Position numbers and translations under genes: made by a program. Of a stretch of DNA of 64,000 nt, positions 30,401 to 38,856 are shown in pieces (the stretch's first letter is position 1; the number at the start of each line of letters is the position of its first letter). The notes under the pieces were generated by a model that saw only the letters and a list, made by a program, of their open reading frames with translations, did no database searches and had not been told where the DNA came from. Source of the stretch: Acidobacteriaceae bacterium (lineage in GTDB: Bacteria > Acidobacteriota > Terriglobia > Terriglobales > Acidobacteriaceae); contig PLBY01000147.1 in assembly GCA_003134655.1 (NCBI GenBank), positions 2,740 to 66,739 of the forward strand. Direction: 5' to 3'.

Positions 30401-30632
30401 AGGATTTACGCGTTTTCGCCCTGTGCTGATGACCGCTCTTGCCATGATCATCGGCATGGTGCCGATGGCTCTCGGACTAGGGGATGGCGGTGAACAGAAT
30501 GCTCCCCTTGGCCGGGCAGTTATAGGCGGACTGATTTTCGCGACGGTTTCGACGCTGTTCTTTGTTCCGGCATTTTTCAGCGTTCTGCAAGGCTCGCGGC
30601 GGCAGTCAGCTCAGACCGAACAAACACAATAG
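27456..30632 (+). CDS. RND efflux permease (AcrB/HAE1 family)
   Basis: This 1,058-residue inner-membrane protein has the RND layout: a first helix, a large periplasmic loop, six helices with the proton-relay Asp pair in GILVDDATVEVEN, then a repeat of the same pattern. The conserved start (LALRRPYTFVVMSILI) and the IDIPVVSIIW segment are typical. It uses the proton gradient to export hydrophobic compounds, with the adaptor and outer-membrane channel encoded next. It is the first gene of the efflux operon; the adaptor starts 25 bp later. It belongs to the hydrophobe/amphiphile group rather than to metal (CusA) pumps. Confidence 0.95.
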   Translation: MWIVRLALRRPYTFVVMSILILIMGGLAIVRTPTDIFPTIDIPVVSIIWSYNGLVPQEMSDRVVSVTERALTTTVDNIEHIESQSLNGIAVVKVFLQPTANIQQGIAQITAVSQTQLRQLPAGSTPPLILAYSASSVPVLQLALSGQNLSEQQLNDYGLNFIRTQLITVPGASVPYPYGGKQRQVQVDLNTTALQSKGLSALDVVNAISVQNLILPTGTSKIGSREYDVSIPNAAPQTIADLNRIPIKTIAGTTIYMKDVAWVRDGFPPQTNIVRVNGQRSVLLTIQKAGNASTLNVISAIKALLPQIKATVPPQLQILPLADQSIFVRGAISGVVRETLIAACLTAFMILTFLGSWRSTVIIATSIPLAILTSIVALSAIGQTINIMTLGGLALAVGILVDDATVEVENINRNREAEPDKDMDEVVLDSASQIATPAFVSTLAICIVFAPMFLLSGVARYLFVSLAEAVVFAMLASYFLSRTIVPTMAKYLLREEKWEAGHAASRNPLVRLQKRFEGAFESFRRSYRGLLELSLHHRRAFLITFFAFCLGSLAILIPWLGRDFFPSVDSGTFKLHMRAPTGMRIEETANLCDLVERSIREQIPAAEVQSVIDNIGLPYSGINLSYSNSAPVGTSDADILVTLSANHHPTDNYVHQLRLALPKQFPGVTFAFLPADMVSQILNFGLPAPIDVQVVGNDLEGNRRYADTLLEKMRFVSGTADLRIQQPFDEPYLNLRVERTKAEQLGFSAHDIAQNLLVSLSGSFQTSPTFWVDPKSHVSYQIATQTPQYRADTLQNLQNIPITGTDPTASPSIMASLVSVQRAAGMAVVSHYNVAPVIDIFGSVAGRDLGGVAGDITKIIAASRQQLPRGSQVVVRGQVQTMRSSYIGLLSGLAFSIVLVYLLIVVNFQSWLDPFIMISALPAALAGIAWFLFITHTTLSVPALMGAVMCMGVATSNSILVVSFATEKMTEGMDSLGAALEAGFTRFRPVLMTALAMIIGMVPMALGLGDGGEQNAPLGRAVIGGLIFATVSTLFFVPAFFSVLQGSRRQSAQTEQTQ

Positions 30633-30657
30633 ATACAGAGCCATGGAGATTTATTTT

Positions 30658-31878
30658 ATGTTGCCTCAAACGGAAAATCGACAACAAGCGGGCGAGCACA
30701 CACCCCTATTGAACAATGTGGACGCGGGGAAGCGGTCACGCAAAGCCTGGCTTATCCTGGCACTTGCGGTGATTTCAGTTGCCGCCCTCTTGGTTTCGGG
30801 CATCTGGTCCCGCGTCAGAGCCAGCACAGCTTTACGCGCGGAGACGGCTCAAGCGGCCGTCTCCTCGGTGTCGGTTGTGTCCCCCAAACAAACAGCGCCA
30901 GCCGACGAGATCATCTTGCCTGGAAACGTGCAACCATTCATCACTTCACCCATTTATTCTCGTACGAATGGTTATCTAAAGAAGTGGTATTTCGATATTG
31001 GAGCACATGTTAAGAAGGGCCAGTTGCTTGCCGTCATCGAAACACCGGAAGTCGATCAGCAACTCGAGCAAGCGCGCAGCAACCTATTGACCGCGCAGGC
31101 AAATCTCGAACTCGCTTCCATTACCAAGACCCGGTATCAGGGGCTGCTGAAGAGCAATGCTGTAGCCCAACAGGACGTCGACAACGCGGTCGGTACCTAC
31201 AATGCGAATAAGGCAATCGTCGAAGCAGACAAGGCGACCGTAGAGCAGTACTCGGCACTGGTATCTTTCGAAAAGATCTACGCGCCTTTCGATGGTGTGA
31301 TTACGGCGCGCAACACGGATATCGGCGACCTCATCAATTCCGGCAGCAGTAGCAATGTGAAAACCGACCTCTTTCACATCTCTCAACCTGGAAAATTGCG
31401 CGTTTACGTGAACGTCCCAGAGGAATATACGCGGGGGATCAAAGTCGGCATGACAGCGGATCTCAGTCTCGCTGAGTTTCCGGACCGCACATTTCAAGGG
31501 AAACTGGTACGCACTGCCGATGACATCAACCTCACGACTCGCACTCTGCTCATTGAAATTGATGTGGACAATCCAACGGGCACGCTGCTCACGGGTTCCT
31601 ACGCAGAAGTCCACTTGGCGGTCCCGACGCAGGCCTCTACCTTTTTGATTCCGGTCAATACTCTGCTATTCCGCACCGAAGGGTTACGCGTAGGAATTGT
31701 GAAAGACGGGAAGGTCGTGCTGACTGCCGTCACTCCCGGGCACGATTTCGGCAACCAGATAGAGATCGTTTCCGGCCTCAAGTCGGATGATCAGGTCATT
31801 ATCAACCCACCCGACTCGATTGTTTCCGGCCAGGAAGTCCAAATTGTTCAGGCAACATTGCCGGGAGACACCAAGTGA
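30658..31878 (+). CDS. RND periplasmic adaptor subunit (MFP/HlyD-like)
   Basis: A membrane anchor (about residues 25-48) precedes a lipoyl/barrel-sandwich hybrid domain split by a helical hairpin (QLEQARSNLLTAQANLELAS, KSNAVAQQDVDNAVGTYNANK). The beta-barrel domain (FDGVITARNTDIGDLINSGS) and membrane-proximal part follow. It links the permease to the outer-membrane channel. The ATG at 30658 is preferred because GGAG lies at good distance; another ATG is at 30643. Its TGA overlaps the start of the channel gene (ATGA-type junction at 31875), showing translational coupling. Confidence 0.93.
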   Translation: MLPQTENRQQAGEHTPLLNNVDAGKRSRKAWLILALAVISVAALLVSGIWSRVRASTALRAETAQAAVSSVSVVSPKQTAPADEIILPGNVQPFITSPIYSRTNGYLKKWYFDIGAHVKKGQLLAVIETPEVDQQLEQARSNLLTAQANLELASITKTRYQGLLKSNAVAQQDVDNAVGTYNANKAIVEADKATVEQYSALVSFEKIYAPFDGVITARNTDIGDLINSGSSSNVKTDLFHISQPGKLRVYVNVPEEYTRGIKVGMTADLSLAEFPDRTFQGKLVRTADDINLTTRTLLIEIDVDNPTGTLLTGSYAEVHLAVPTQASTFLIPVNTLLFRTEGLRVGIVKDGKVVLTAVTPGHDFGNQIEIVSGLKSDDQVIINPPDSIVSGQEVQIVQATLPGDTK

Positions 31879-33380
31879 AGCTACCTCGGAAACTGATTTT
31901 CGGGACCTCGCGGAAAATGGCCGGGCAGGTTCTGATTGCGATAGCTGCACTCCAGTTGACTGGATGCGTGGTCGGCCCAAAGTACCACCCGCCGACGGTG
32001 CAGGCTCCTCCTGCCTATAAAGAGGCGGGGGACTGGAAGCCAGCCCAACCGAATGACCAAAATCTTGGCGGCTCCTGGTGGACGATATTTCAGGATCCTC
32101 AGCTCAATGCGTTGGAGGATCAAGTCAATATATCGAATCAGAATCTGAAGGCCGCAGAGGCCCAGTTCCGTCAGGCTCGAGCCACTCTACGATACTATCG
32201 CGCTGACTACTACCCGACCGTGACTTACGGGCCGTCGGCTACTCGGGAACGGATTTCCTCCCGCAGGCCACCTGCGACCTCGATCTTCGACGGCATTACT
32301 TACAACGATTTCGTCCTGCCGTTCAGCGTCTCGTACCAAGCTGACGTCTGGGGACGAGTTCGAAAGAACGTAGAGTCCTATCGAGAGCAAGCACAAGCCA
32401 GTGCGGCAGACCTAGCCACGGTCAATCTGAGCATGCACGCCGATCTGGCCGTTGATTACTTTCAGGCCCGTAGTCTGGATGCCGAGGAACAGCTCCTGAA
32501 CTCTACGGTGAAGGAGTACGAGCAGGCGCTGGAGTTGAACGAGAACCGTTTCGCGGGCGGGATTGCTTCGGAAGTGGAAGTTGAGCAGGCCAAGACTCAA
32601 CTGGAAACCACGCGGGCAGAGGCGATTGATGTGGGTGTCCTGCGGGCCCAGTACGAACACGCGGTTGCAGTTCTTATTGGGAAACCTCCCGCGGAGTTCA
32701 GCCTTCCTCCGTTACCTCTCACTGCACCACCTCCACACGTTCCCATCAGTTTGCCGTCGGAGCTACTGGAAAGACGTCCCGATATTGCTGCCGCCGAGAG
32801 GCTGGTGGCATCTGCCAACGCCCAGATCGGAGTAGCGAAGTCGGCCTATTACCCGCTGGTCAACTTGGGCGCCTCGGGAGGATTTGAAAGCTCCGCCATT
32901 ACCACCCTACTGAATGGGCCAAGCGGCCTATGGTCAATTGGACTGTCGGCGGTTGGAACTGTCTTCGATGTGGGTAGACGCCGTTCACTCAACGATCAGG
33001 CGCGTGCGGCTTATGACTACCAGGTTGCTGCCTATCGAGAGGGCGTGTTGACTGGATTCCAACAGGTTGAAGACAATCTGGCGGCTGTGAGAATTCTGGA
33101 GAACGAGGCCAAGGTGCAAAATGAAGCGGTCATTGCCGCGCAGCGCTCGCTCGATCTTTCAGTCACGCGCTACAAGGGCGGCGTTACAAGTTATCTCGAG
33201 GTGATCACCGCGCAAAGTGCCGCCCTCGCGGATGAAGTCACGGCGGTCAATATCTTAGGACGGCGGATGGCGAACACGGTGTTGCTGATTCAGGCGCTCG
33301 GTGGGGGATGGGATCGCTCAAGCCTGCCAGAGCGGCCCGAATGCTGTGGCAAGCTGGTGGGCAGCAATGCCCTTCCTTAG
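31875..33380 (+). CDS. Outer-membrane efflux lipoprotein (NodT/OprM family)
   Basis: The 501-residue protein has a lipoprotein signal (LQLTGCVVGPKY) followed by two outer-membrane efflux repeats with long helices (NISNQNLKAAEAQFRQARAT; ALELNENRFAGGIASEVEVE). It should form the trimeric TolC-like channel of the pump. The start is a GTG overlapping the adaptor stop. The last 20 residues (after QALGGGWD) are unusual and overlap the start of the downstream broken ATP synthase b-like gene by 14 bp, suggesting the end was altered by a rearrangement. Confidence 0.93.
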   Translation: MKLPRKLIFGTSRKMAGQVLIAIAALQLTGCVVGPKYHPPTVQAPPAYKEAGDWKPAQPNDQNLGGSWWTIFQDPQLNALEDQVNISNQNLKAAEAQFRQARATLRYYRADYYPTVTYGPSATRERISSRRPPATSIFDGITYNDFVLPFSVSYQADVWGRVRKNVESYREQAQASAADLATVNLSMHADLAVDYFQARSLDAEEQLLNSTVKEYEQALELNENRFAGGIASEVEVEQAKTQLETTRAEAIDVGVLRAQYEHAVAVLIGKPPAEFSLPPLPLTAPPPHVPISLPSELLERRPDIAAAERLVASANAQIGVAKSAYYPLVNLGASGGFESSAITTLLNGPSGLWSIGLSAVGTVFDVGRRRSLNDQARAAYDYQVAAYREGVLTGFQQVEDNLAAVRILENEAKVQNEAVIAAQRSLDLSVTRYKGGVTSYLEVITAQSAALADEVTAVNILGRRMANTVLLIQALGGGWDRSSLPERPECCGKLVGSNALP

Positions 33381-34386
33381 GCGGATCGTTCTCGTTCTTT
33401 GCTTTCACATTCTGTCTGCCGGTGCGTTGCCAACGAACTCATGTTACTCAGCAGTTCTGTCACCTTCAGCCGTGCTCGTGCTTCGGAGCGAACTCCACGG
33501 CCGATTGAAGCCGGAGCAGGGTAGCACTCCTCTAGTGTCCGAAACAGCCGTCTCGAAGAACTCGGAGATAGATCCTGCTCACGATATGTACAAGGACCTT
33601 GCCGACTCCCATTCGGTCCGCCGGTTGGCGTATTGGGCGGGACTGTCATCAACCGCGACTCTCCATTTGTCCTCTGCCTTTAACTTTCTCCTGCTGGTCG
33701 CATTTGTCTACTGGAAGGGATGGCCAAGATTGACAGCAGCATTGCGAACACGGTCCAACCTGATCCGGCGGACGATCAAGGAAGCGCAGCACCTCAGCGA
33801 AGAGGCCCGGCAGCGGCTGGCAGATATCGAAAGCCGATGGGCCCGACTGGATTCTGAGATTGCATCAATACGAGCCGCCGCCGAGGCTGGAATGAAGAAC
33901 GAAGAACTGCACTGGCGGACAGCGACTGCGGCCGCTAATCGCAGAATTCTGGAAAGCGCGGAGCGCGAAATCGAAGCGGCAGCACAGCGGGCATAGCACG
34001 AACTGAGAGCATTTGCCGCGGATCTAGCTGTCTCGATTGCTCGTGAGGCAATGCAGATCGATGAAAGAACGGATCGGTGTTTGATAAGAGCCTTCGTCAA
34101 GGAACTGGGACACAGTGATGGAATTGGTGAACGCTTGTCGCATTCAACGCAACAGAGTGAGTTAAGCGCAGCGAATGGAAGTGAAGATGCGGGCAAGAAC
34201 GTCGGCCGCTCTGTGAAAAATGAAAGTGGCAGCCGGAGTGAACTGTGTCCTTCTTTTTTGCTCTTGCATGGGCTGCATGAGAATGGCGATTCCCGGGATA
34301 GGCAAATAGTGATTGCATCGAGCGACCACGATCAAGGCCGACAACAGACAGACTCGTCGACGAGCCGGCCCAGGAGAAGCGTATGA
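33367..34386 (+). pseudogene. Orphan ATP synthase b-like subunit with in-frame TAG
   Basis: The frame opens with a signal-like helix (RRIVLVLCFHILSAGALP), a variable linker, a membrane helix (LHLSSAFNFLLLVAFVYW) and the long charged helix of an F0 b subunit (RRTIKEAQHLSEEARQRLAD, GMKNEELHWRTATAAANRR). An in-frame TAG at 33994-33996 interrupts REIEAAAQRA/HELRAFAADLAVSIARE; the frame then continues to FVKELG, the normal b-subunit end, and on to a stop at 34386. Acidobacterial b subunits have this leader-plus-helix layout. No other ATP synthase gene is in the window, so this is an orphan copy. The product would lose the delta-binding end. Confidence 0.7.
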
Positions 34387-34847
34387 CAGGTGAATTGCAA
34401 CTTAGAAAAGAGCAATCCGTATCGGTCGTCGAGGCCGACATCCTCGACAGAATCAATGAAACCGATGGGTTGATGGCTGAACGTGCGAATGAAGTCTATC
34501 AATCGCAAAGCGGCGAACACCGACCTGGCCAACCCGATTGGTTCGGGGAGGAACAAGGGACTCTGTGCCCGCTTGCGATCCATCGCGACGTGAGCGACGG
34601 CATTCTTCGATTAACCGCCCAATTACCCGGCTTTGATGCCAAAGACTTGGAAGTGGTCATTGGGCATCGACGGATCGCGATTTGCGGGGTCCACCCAGAT
34701 TCAGATCGCCGAGCAGACACCCATTGCAAGACCGGAAAGGTTATCCGGATTGTCGAGCTCCCCTTTGATATCGATCTGCTAACCGCTAGGGCGACACTCC
34801 GGGGCGGAAGATTGCAGGTCGCATTACCACGCTGCCAGCGCGGGTAG
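34383..34847 (+). CDS. Hsp20-like small heat-shock protein
   Basis: The 154-residue protein has a DUF2934-like N-terminal segment (LMAERANEVYQSQSG, then PDWFGEEQ) and an alpha-crystallin domain (residues about 65-150: LRLTAQLPGFDAKDLEVVIG, VELPFDID, LRGGRLQVALP). It should bind unfolded proteins without ATP. The DUF2934-Hsp20 fusion is unusual and appears mainly in Acidobacteriota and some Proteobacteria. The ATG overlaps the extended end of the upstream broken frame (ATGA), and the IxI/V tail of normal Hsp20s is missing. No heat-shock operator was seen. Confidence 0.72.
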   Translation: MTGELQLRKEQSVSVVEADILDRINETDGLMAERANEVYQSQSGEHRPGQPDWFGEEQGTLCPLAIHRDVSDGILRLTAQLPGFDAKDLEVVIGHRRIAICGVHPDSDRRADTHCKTGKVIRIVELPFDIDLLTARATLRGGRLQVALPRCQRG

Positions 34848-35058
34848 CAGGATTTCGTAATCCTGCGCAGTGACGAATCGAGCCACCGTCGAAGACTCAT
34901 CGAGCAGCGTCTTTTGGTCTGGAGAGCGCCCGGCTCAATCCGGCTAGGGCCGGTTTGCGGCCCACCATCGTTTTTTCTGCTTCCGTGGATATGTCTAACG
35001 GCTTAGGGTGCGCCTTCGCGATCCGGAAATGCGGCTGCTCTTGTACCGGCTTATGGGT

Positions 35059-35337
35059 TCAGAAGTGACTTACCGTAGCCAACAGGATTGCGAAATTCGA
35101 GCCGCCAAACTCGCGCACAAACGCAAAGTTAATTCCTATGACCTTGCCCTCGTCATTGAAAAGCGGGCCGCCAGATCCGCCCGGAGTAGTTTGAGCATCA
35201 TAGACAATCTTGTCAGGCAGTACGTCGCCGATGTGCCCCTGGAGTGGTGATCGGCCTGATCAGACTGCGGCGGGCGAGTTCTTCCATTACCTGTGCGTAC
35301 TTGCATTACTGCACCGAAATCCGCTCCAACAAAGCGA
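35059..35337 (-). pseudogene. Trypsin-like serine protease remnant
   Basis: On the minus strand GHIGDVLPDKIVYDAQ and TPGGSGGPLFNDEGKVIGIN form the catalytic-Ser end of a HtrA/trypsin-like protease, ending FGGSNFAI and a TGA at 35059-35061. In the adjacent frame, CKYAQVMEELARRSLIRPIT continues it N-terminally, so a frameshift lies near 35,245; a TAA lies further upstream. The His and Asp of the triad are missing. It abuts the stop of the sugar dehydrogenase gene. Confidence 0.7.
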
Positions 35338-37149
35338 TTAATTCCGGTTAGGCGACGCGCGATGGCTCAGGCCCCATACGTACGCTGCGAGGGCTGAAGC
35401 CTGGTCGGGCGTGAGTTGCGCCCCGCCCATCGGAGGCATGGGGCTGCGATATTGCTTTGGTTGCGACACACCTTCCGTTATCGTTCTCGAGATTCCAGCA
35501 TAGCTACCATCGCTCCACCGCCATTTCTTGTCGGTCAGACTAGGCCCCAAAGGGGTGCCTTGACCGCTCTCACCATGGCAGCCCGTGCACGCCGCTCCGC
35601 CCACCTGGCCGCGGTAGATGCGTTCACCAAGCACAACCATGTCTCTTGTCGCGCCTTCAGGAACCGGAAGACTGGACTTTGCGGCCGCACCGGCGTCTGG
35701 ATGCGTTCCCTCTGGCGGCCCCGCCGCCACTTCAACGGGATTGCGGGCCGGAGCCGCTGCGCTCGGACATGGCGTGACATTCGCGGCACCTGCTTCGGAG
35801 CCGCCCTGATAGACAATCCGGTAGATTCGCCCGCGCACATCGTCGGAAACGTAAAGCGAACCGTCCGGTCCCACCGCCAACCCAGTGGGACGATGTGCAG
35901 CTTCGGCCGGCGACTTCACCGCCCCTGCGAAACCATCCGTAAATATTTCGCACTGGCCGGATGCGTGGTCCCCGGCGAGCGCCTGAAAAACAACGTTGTA
36001 GCCATCTTGCGCATATGGCGCCCGATCCCATGACCCGTGGAAGGCGATGAAGACGCCGCCGCGGTAGCGCGCCGGGAATTTGTTCTGGTCGTACCGCACC
36101 ATCGCGTTGGGCGCCCAATGGGCGGGGAATACCGCAATCGGAGCAATCTTGTCGGCGCATATGCCGATCGTTTTGCCGTCGCCACCGTATTCCGGCGCCA
36201 GAACCAGCTTCTGCACGAACGGGTCGTGATAGCACTCCGGCCAGCCATAGTCTCCCTTTGGCGTCAAAAGCAACAATTCTTCAGAAGGCAGCGTCGCCTC
36301 CTGGTCCGGAGTGTAGAAGTCGGGCCAATTCGCGCGCAGTTGATTCCGTCCGTGTTGGGTTACAAACAGCCGCCCACTTGAGTCGATGGCAAAACCTTCA
36401 GCATTGCGGATTCCCGTAGCGAAGCGCTCAGCTGTCGAAAAGGATTGGTTTGGCTTATTCGCGTCATAGCCCCAGACGCCGCCACGGGTCTCAAGTTCTG
36501 CACAGGGATCCGCGCCCGGCGACTTTAGTATCCGATTTTTCAGCTGGCAGGAATTGGTCGCGCTGGCGACATCGACGTACATCTTTCCTTCGGCATTGAT
36601 GATGAAGGGATGCATCGGATGGTCTCCGCCCAGAGGCAATCCAGAGACGATGGTTTCGGCAGAGGCACTCGGCACGACGGACCCGGCGGGCAATGAATAT
36701 CGCACGATCCGATCATCGATCTCGGCGTAGATCGATCCTTTATACATGCCGATGCCCGTACCGCCTGCTCCGCCACTTTGAACGGTTTCGCCAAAGCGCT
36801 CGATCACATCGGCCTTTCCCGTACGGCTCTTGTCTTGCAAGGCCACGAGGAAACCACCTGAATGCGGAGTGTCGTTGCCGTAGTACCTGCCCGACCAGGT
36901 GTTGACGTAAAGAACTCCGCTCGGCGCAACTACCATGTGGCAGGCATGGCCAATGTCGTCAGCAAACACTGTTGCGCAAAAGCCGGCGGGTAACTTCAAC
37001 CCGCTGTCATCGTTCGGGCATGCTCGGCTGTTGGCTCCTGCAGCCGGATTGGATTGGCTATGAGTTGGCGCCAATGAACCTCCCATGCCCGTTGCGACGA
37101 GCGCGGCCAGGACAGACAGCAGAGTTTTGAACGGGTTGGATAATTGCAT
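35338..37149 (-). CDS. PQQ-type sugar dehydrogenase with cytochrome c
   Basis: The 603-residue protein has a signal peptide (to about residue 32), a six-bladed sorbosone/glucose dehydrogenase-like propeller (GFCATVFADDIGHACHMVV, RNAEGFAIDSSGRLFVTQHG, FIAFHGSWDRAPYAQDGYNV) and a C-terminal mono-haem cytochrome c domain with CTGCH and a distal Met (MPPMGGAQLT). It should oxidise an aldose or sorbosone in the periplasm and pass electrons straight to its own haem. Cys residues in the propeller may form a disulfide. AGGAGTCC-type weak spacing lies before the ATG. No PQQ synthesis genes are in the window. Confidence 0.92.
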   Translation of the reverse strand: MQLSNPFKTLLSVLAALVATGMGGSLAPTHSQSNPAAGANSRACPNDDSGLKLPAGFCATVFADDIGHACHMVVAPSGVLYVNTWSGRYYGNDTPHSGGFLVALQDKSRTGKADVIERFGETVQSGGAGGTGIGMYKGSIYAEIDDRIVRYSLPAGSVVPSASAETIVSGLPLGGDHPMHPFIINAEGKMYVDVASATNSCQLKNRILKSPGADPCAELETRGGVWGYDANKPNQSFSTAERFATGIRNAEGFAIDSSGRLFVTQHGRNQLRANWPDFYTPDQEATLPSEELLLLTPKGDYGWPECYHDPFVQKLVLAPEYGGDGKTIGICADKIAPIAVFPAHWAPNAMVRYDQNKFPARYRGGVFIAFHGSWDRAPYAQDGYNVVFQALAGDHASGQCEIFTDGFAGAVKSPAEAAHRPTGLAVGPDGSLYVSDDVRGRIYRIVYQGGSEAGAANVTPCPSAAAPARNPVEVAAGPPEGTHPDAGAAAKSSLPVPEGATRDMVVLGERIYRGQVGGAACTGCHGESGQGTPLGPSLTDKKWRWSDGSYAGISRTITEGVSQPKQYRSPMPPMGGAQLTPDQASALAAYVWGLSHRASPNRN

Positions 37150-37524
37150 GAGGACTCCCGAAGATTTAGAAAGTTTGTCCCTTCTCAGCGACTATCAAGC
37201 GAAGCAATGGCAATTGCTTTAGCAATTGCGATCAGGATATCGTCACCGCGAAAAGCTTCGCCATATCGCCCGCCATTGGCCCTGATTGGGCCGGCCTCAT
37301 TTCGAATTACCACACTTCGAGCTGCGGCGATTCAGTGATATATGCAAGGGAGTTGCCAAAGCCATGACTCGTAGCTCTTGTACCGAGGGCGCTTCATTGA
37401 GCGCTGGTTACAAGATGTGGAGCGGAGGCCAGAGGCCTGCGGAATTGCCGAGCGTCAACGGGCGGTCGGGACTGGCCGGATATCGACACCACCTTCGCCA
37501 GCCAGGGCATTCCCCTCGCAACGA

Positions 37525-37760
37525 TGGGCTTCTTGCGCGCACCAGGGCGAAAGCTTTGAACTTGGGGATTCTGGCTTGGTCTCCGTTAGCGAGCGGTGCT
37601 GACCGGGAAGTATCAAGGTGAGGGTAAGGCCGATGGCGCCTGGATGACCAATGCTAAGGAACAACGCGCGGCGCGGATCATCTCGGCGGTGAAGTCGGTC
37701 TCCGCGCAGGTCGGTCGCAGCATGGCCCAAGTAGCGCTCGCATGGTTTGAGCTTTCCGCT
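37525..37760 (+). pseudogene. Aldo/keto reductase fragment with frameshift
   Basis: ARTRAKALNLGILAWSPLASG (one frame) continues in the next frame as VLTGKYQGEGKADGAWM, NAKEQRAARIISAVKSVSAQ and GRSMAQVALAW: the C-terminal half of an aldo/keto reductase (Tas/YakC-like). The shift is near 37,597. The catalytic tetrad half is missing and the end diverges after VALAW. It is a relic distinct from the other three reductases in the window. Confidence 0.7.
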
Positions 37761-37949
37761 TGCTCGGGATTAACAGGCAAGCCGGAAGTTATCGACGTTA
37801 GTCCACTCTTCTGTTTGCCGAGCATACGGCAAAATCCGATTTCTTCTTCAGCAGGAGGACGCCTGCATCTTCTTGGTGTGGCTTTCATCCAAAGCAGAGT
37901 GCAGTCGCGCTATAAGCGGTAGCGTCTAGCCGAAGCGAGGAGTTGATGA

Positions 37950-38540
37950 ATGTTTGAGAGCATTCTCTGCCAGGTAACGGAATATGATCCTGACGTCCTT
38001 GAGTCCCTGATTGGGCTCGCAGTCGAAATTGCTCGCGAGGGCCGAGAGGGAAGGCGAGTTGGTACCTTATTCACGCTCGGGGATGAGAATGCCGTGCTCG
38101 CGAGGTCCAGACCATTGATTTTGGATCCGTTATCGGGGCATCCTGAGTCCTTGCGCCATGTCACCAATCTCAACCTCCGCGGAACCATCAAGGAATTGGC
38201 GCAGCTGGATGGCGGGTTCGTGGTAAGTCGGGAAGGAATTGTCCTCTCCGCGTGCCGCTACCTCGATGCTGTGGCCGCGCAAGTGGACGTGCCGCTGGGA
38301 CTCGGCAGCCGTCACATTGCCGCCGCCAACATGAGTGCTGTCACCGAGGCGGTCGGCATTGTCGTTTCCGAGAGTTCGGTGGTGCGACTTTTTTGTCATG
38401 GACAACTGGTCGGCGAAATCATTCCCGAGGTTTGGATGATGGAACATGCCGCCCACCTTCGCGGTACCGTGAAGAGAGAACAAGTCGGCGAACTGACGAT
38501 TCTGACACCAAATCGGCGACCGGCCTCGATCACTAAGTGA
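37950..38540 (+). CDS. DisA_N/DAC-domain protein (diadenylate-cyclase-like)
   Basis: The 196-residue soluble protein has the DAC fold order: GTLFTLGDENAVL, LAQLDGGFVVSREGIVLSAC and LGSRHIAAANMSAVTEAVGI followed by VVSESS. The two catalytic motifs of c-di-AMP synthases, DGA and RHR, read DGG and RHI here, so activity may be reduced or lost. The domain lies alone, without the membrane helices of CdaA or the DNA-binding part of DisA. GAGGAG precedes the ATG. If active, it would make c-di-AMP for osmotic or potassium control; a degenerate sensor is the alternative. A cysteine-rich small gene follows 34 bp downstream. Confidence 0.8.
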   Translation: MFESILCQVTEYDPDVLESLIGLAVEIAREGREGRRVGTLFTLGDENAVLARSRPLILDPLSGHPESLRHVTNLNLRGTIKELAQLDGGFVVSREGIVLSACRYLDAVAAQVDVPLGLGSRHIAAANMSAVTEAVGIVVSESSVVRLFCHGQLVGEIIPEVWMMEHAAHLRGTVKREQVGELTILTPNRRPASITK

Positions 38541-38574
38541 GCACGACCAACTACCGACAGACGGAGCTGAGGGC

Positions 38575-38805
38575 ATGACGACGCTGCAGGAATTCAGGTG
38601 TGAAGTCTGTGGACTCGTGACCACCAATCCCCTCCACTGGTTCGTGATTCGATGTGGAGATTCCGATCTTACGGTGTACCGTTGGAATGCTGAAACCGCT
38701 AACGCGGCCGGAGCCAGGCATTACTGCGGTGAAGCTCATGCCGAGGTATACATCAGCCGCTGGTTTGACTCGGTCTGCGCGCCACCGAAGCCGAGTTTCA
38801 AGTAG
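38575..38805 (+). CDS. Hypothetical Cys-containing small protein
   Basis: A 76-residue protein with CEVCG near the start and YCGEAHAEVY near residue 52, a possible zinc site. No family is recognised. It follows the DAC-like gene closely on the same strand, and a hairpin lies after its stop, so the two probably form an operon. Confidence 0.6.
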   Translation: MTTLQEFRCEVCGLVTTNPLHWFVIRCGDSDLTVYRWNAETANAAGARHYCGEAHAEVYISRWFDSVCAPPKPSFK

Positions 38806-38810
38806 ATGAC

Positions 38811-38825
38811 CCGCCAGTGAGGCGG
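38811..38825. terminator. Hairpin between convergent genes
   Basis: CCGCC/GGCGG with a 5-nt loop lies just past the small protein's stop, in the 51-bp gap to the convergent monooxygenase gene. It lacks a T-run. Confidence 0.4.
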
Positions 38826-38856
38826 CATTGCAGAGCGACCGGCGTTCACCTCAACT

